Shown here in pieces: positions 32,169-32,372 of a stretch of 32,372 nucleotides of DNA. The stretch is from assembly GCA_013297755.1 (NCBI GenBank), contig JAAFIH010000042.1, positions 1-32,372 on the forward strand. Direction: 5' to 3'. The position numbers and the translations under genes are program-made. The notes below the pieces were generated by a model that made no database searches, had not been told where the DNA came from, and saw only the letters and a list, made by a program, of their open reading frames with translations. The stretch's first letter is position 1. The number at the start of each line of letters is the position of its first letter. The stretch comes from Cytophagales bacterium (lineage in GTDB: Bacteria > Bacteroidota > Bacteroidia > Cytophagales > UBA9547).

Positions 32169-32372
32169 ATGAAAAAAGGAATAATCATATTTGCACTTTT
32201 AGGACTGACAATTTTCGGTGGACTTTACGCCAAACGAAAATTTTTCGACCCGAAACACAGACTTGAAAATGCAAAAACAGAAGTAAAACAACTTGCCGAC
32301 AATGACGAAATAAAAAATGGCGACCTAATTTTCCAGACCTCTCTTTCTGGACAAAGCAAAGCCATTCAACTT
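32169..32372 (+). CDS. YiiX/YebB-like NlpC/P60-type hydrolase, 5' part only
   Basis: The first 68 codons are present and the window ends inside the gene. A hydrophobic N-terminus (KKGIIIFALLGLTIFGGLYA) is a signal peptide or anchor. The phrase IKNGDLIFQTSLSGQSKAIQL is the characteristic start of YiiX-type permuted papain-like cysteine hydrolases, where the catalytic Cys and His lie further on and cannot be checked. It probably acts in the cell envelope on an amide or lipid substrate, but the substrate of the family is not settled. First gene of the sixth cassette unit. Confidence 0.72.
   Translation, partial: MKKGIIIFALLGLTIFGGLYAKRKFFDPKHRLENAKTEVKQLADNDEIKNGDLIFQTSLSGQSKAIQL

Larger units (their letters stand above)
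25083..32372 (+). mobile_element. Integron-like gene cassette array (continues beyond the window)
   Basis: Six gene units in the same orientation are separated by five attC-like palindromes. Junctions (GTT of the right core) lie at 25083, 28406, 29638, 30714, 31412 and 32125, giving units of about 3.3, 1.2, 1.1, 0.7 and 0.7 kb plus an incomplete sixth. Genes in the array share a wording unlike the upstream chromosome: many GAC/ACA triplets and leaders such as CGACAGACAATG. There is no obvious promoter in front of most units. The sites are uniform in length (132, 132, 132, 95, 130 nt), as in arrays built from one source. The first unit is unusually long and has two genes, so an attC may have been lost there. 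Confidence 0.75.

Noticed and set aside
32054-32266. Plus-strand ORF near the right edge
   Set aside because: It runs through site E and then out of frame through the YiiX-like gene, whose own frame is clearly coding.

Overview
The window looks like a chromosomal segment of a low-GC member of the Bacteroidota. The signs are secreted proteins ending in a type IX secretion (T9SS) sorting domain, an alpha/beta-fused branched-chain-type E1 dehydrogenase, promoters of the TTG/TAnnTTTG type (very clear in front of the tRNA gene), and AT-rich spacers without obvious Shine-Dalgarno sequences. The genus cannot be told from the sequence.

Layout. (1) 1-8850: two very large paralogous T9SS-secreted LamG/Ig-like repeat proteins in tandem on the minus strand. 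They sit in a ~4.4 kb direct repeat whose intergenic part occurs three times (the third copy truncated). The terminator hairpin behind the second gene has expanded to five regularly spaced copies. (2) 8935-12322 (+): acyl-CoA thioesterase, Sua5/TsaC-type t6A synthase, an outer-membrane-like protein and a GT9 glycosyltransferase. (3) 12319-20025 (-): fused E1 dehydrogenase, MtaB, aspartate kinase, a TPR protein and a lipoprotein with repeated beta modules. (4) 20386-22509 (+): fatty acid desaturase, PhoH ATPase and tRNA-Arg(UCG). (5) 22937-24835 (+): a tyrosine recombinase with an unusual N-terminus, and a short SSB. (6) 25084-32372 (+): an accessory array that reads as an integron-like cassette array.

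The array is the main find. Five imperfect palindromes (about 132, 132, 132, 95 and 130 nt) follow successive genes. Each has 16-20 bp arms, a left core ending in AAC and a right core starting with GTT, and each GTT begins the next gene unit. All five have an A-C mismatch at the same place, 15 nt after the left AAC, and all have 3-4 extra unpaired bases on the right side. In the bottom strand that mismatch becomes a G-T wobble, so the bottom strand should fold better, as known for integron attC sites. The cargo is a Type IIG-like DNA methyltransferase with a small winged-helix-like protein, an SH3-tailed protein, a DUF695/RraB-like protein, a small hypothetical, a GNAT acetyltransferase, and the start of a YiiX/NlpC-P60-like hydrolase.

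The upstream recombinase has all tyrosine-recombinase catalytic residues and an IntI-like C-terminus. It lacks the insertion typical of IntI and carries two N-terminal modules that resemble HARP domains. A 15-nt sequence beside its promoter recurs 44 nt upstream of the first array junction. A working model is that recombinase, candidate attI and array form one unusual integron system with the integrase reading toward the cassettes. The functional link is inference. The array could instead be a CALIN (attC cluster without its own integrase) that happens to lie beside a recombinase gene.
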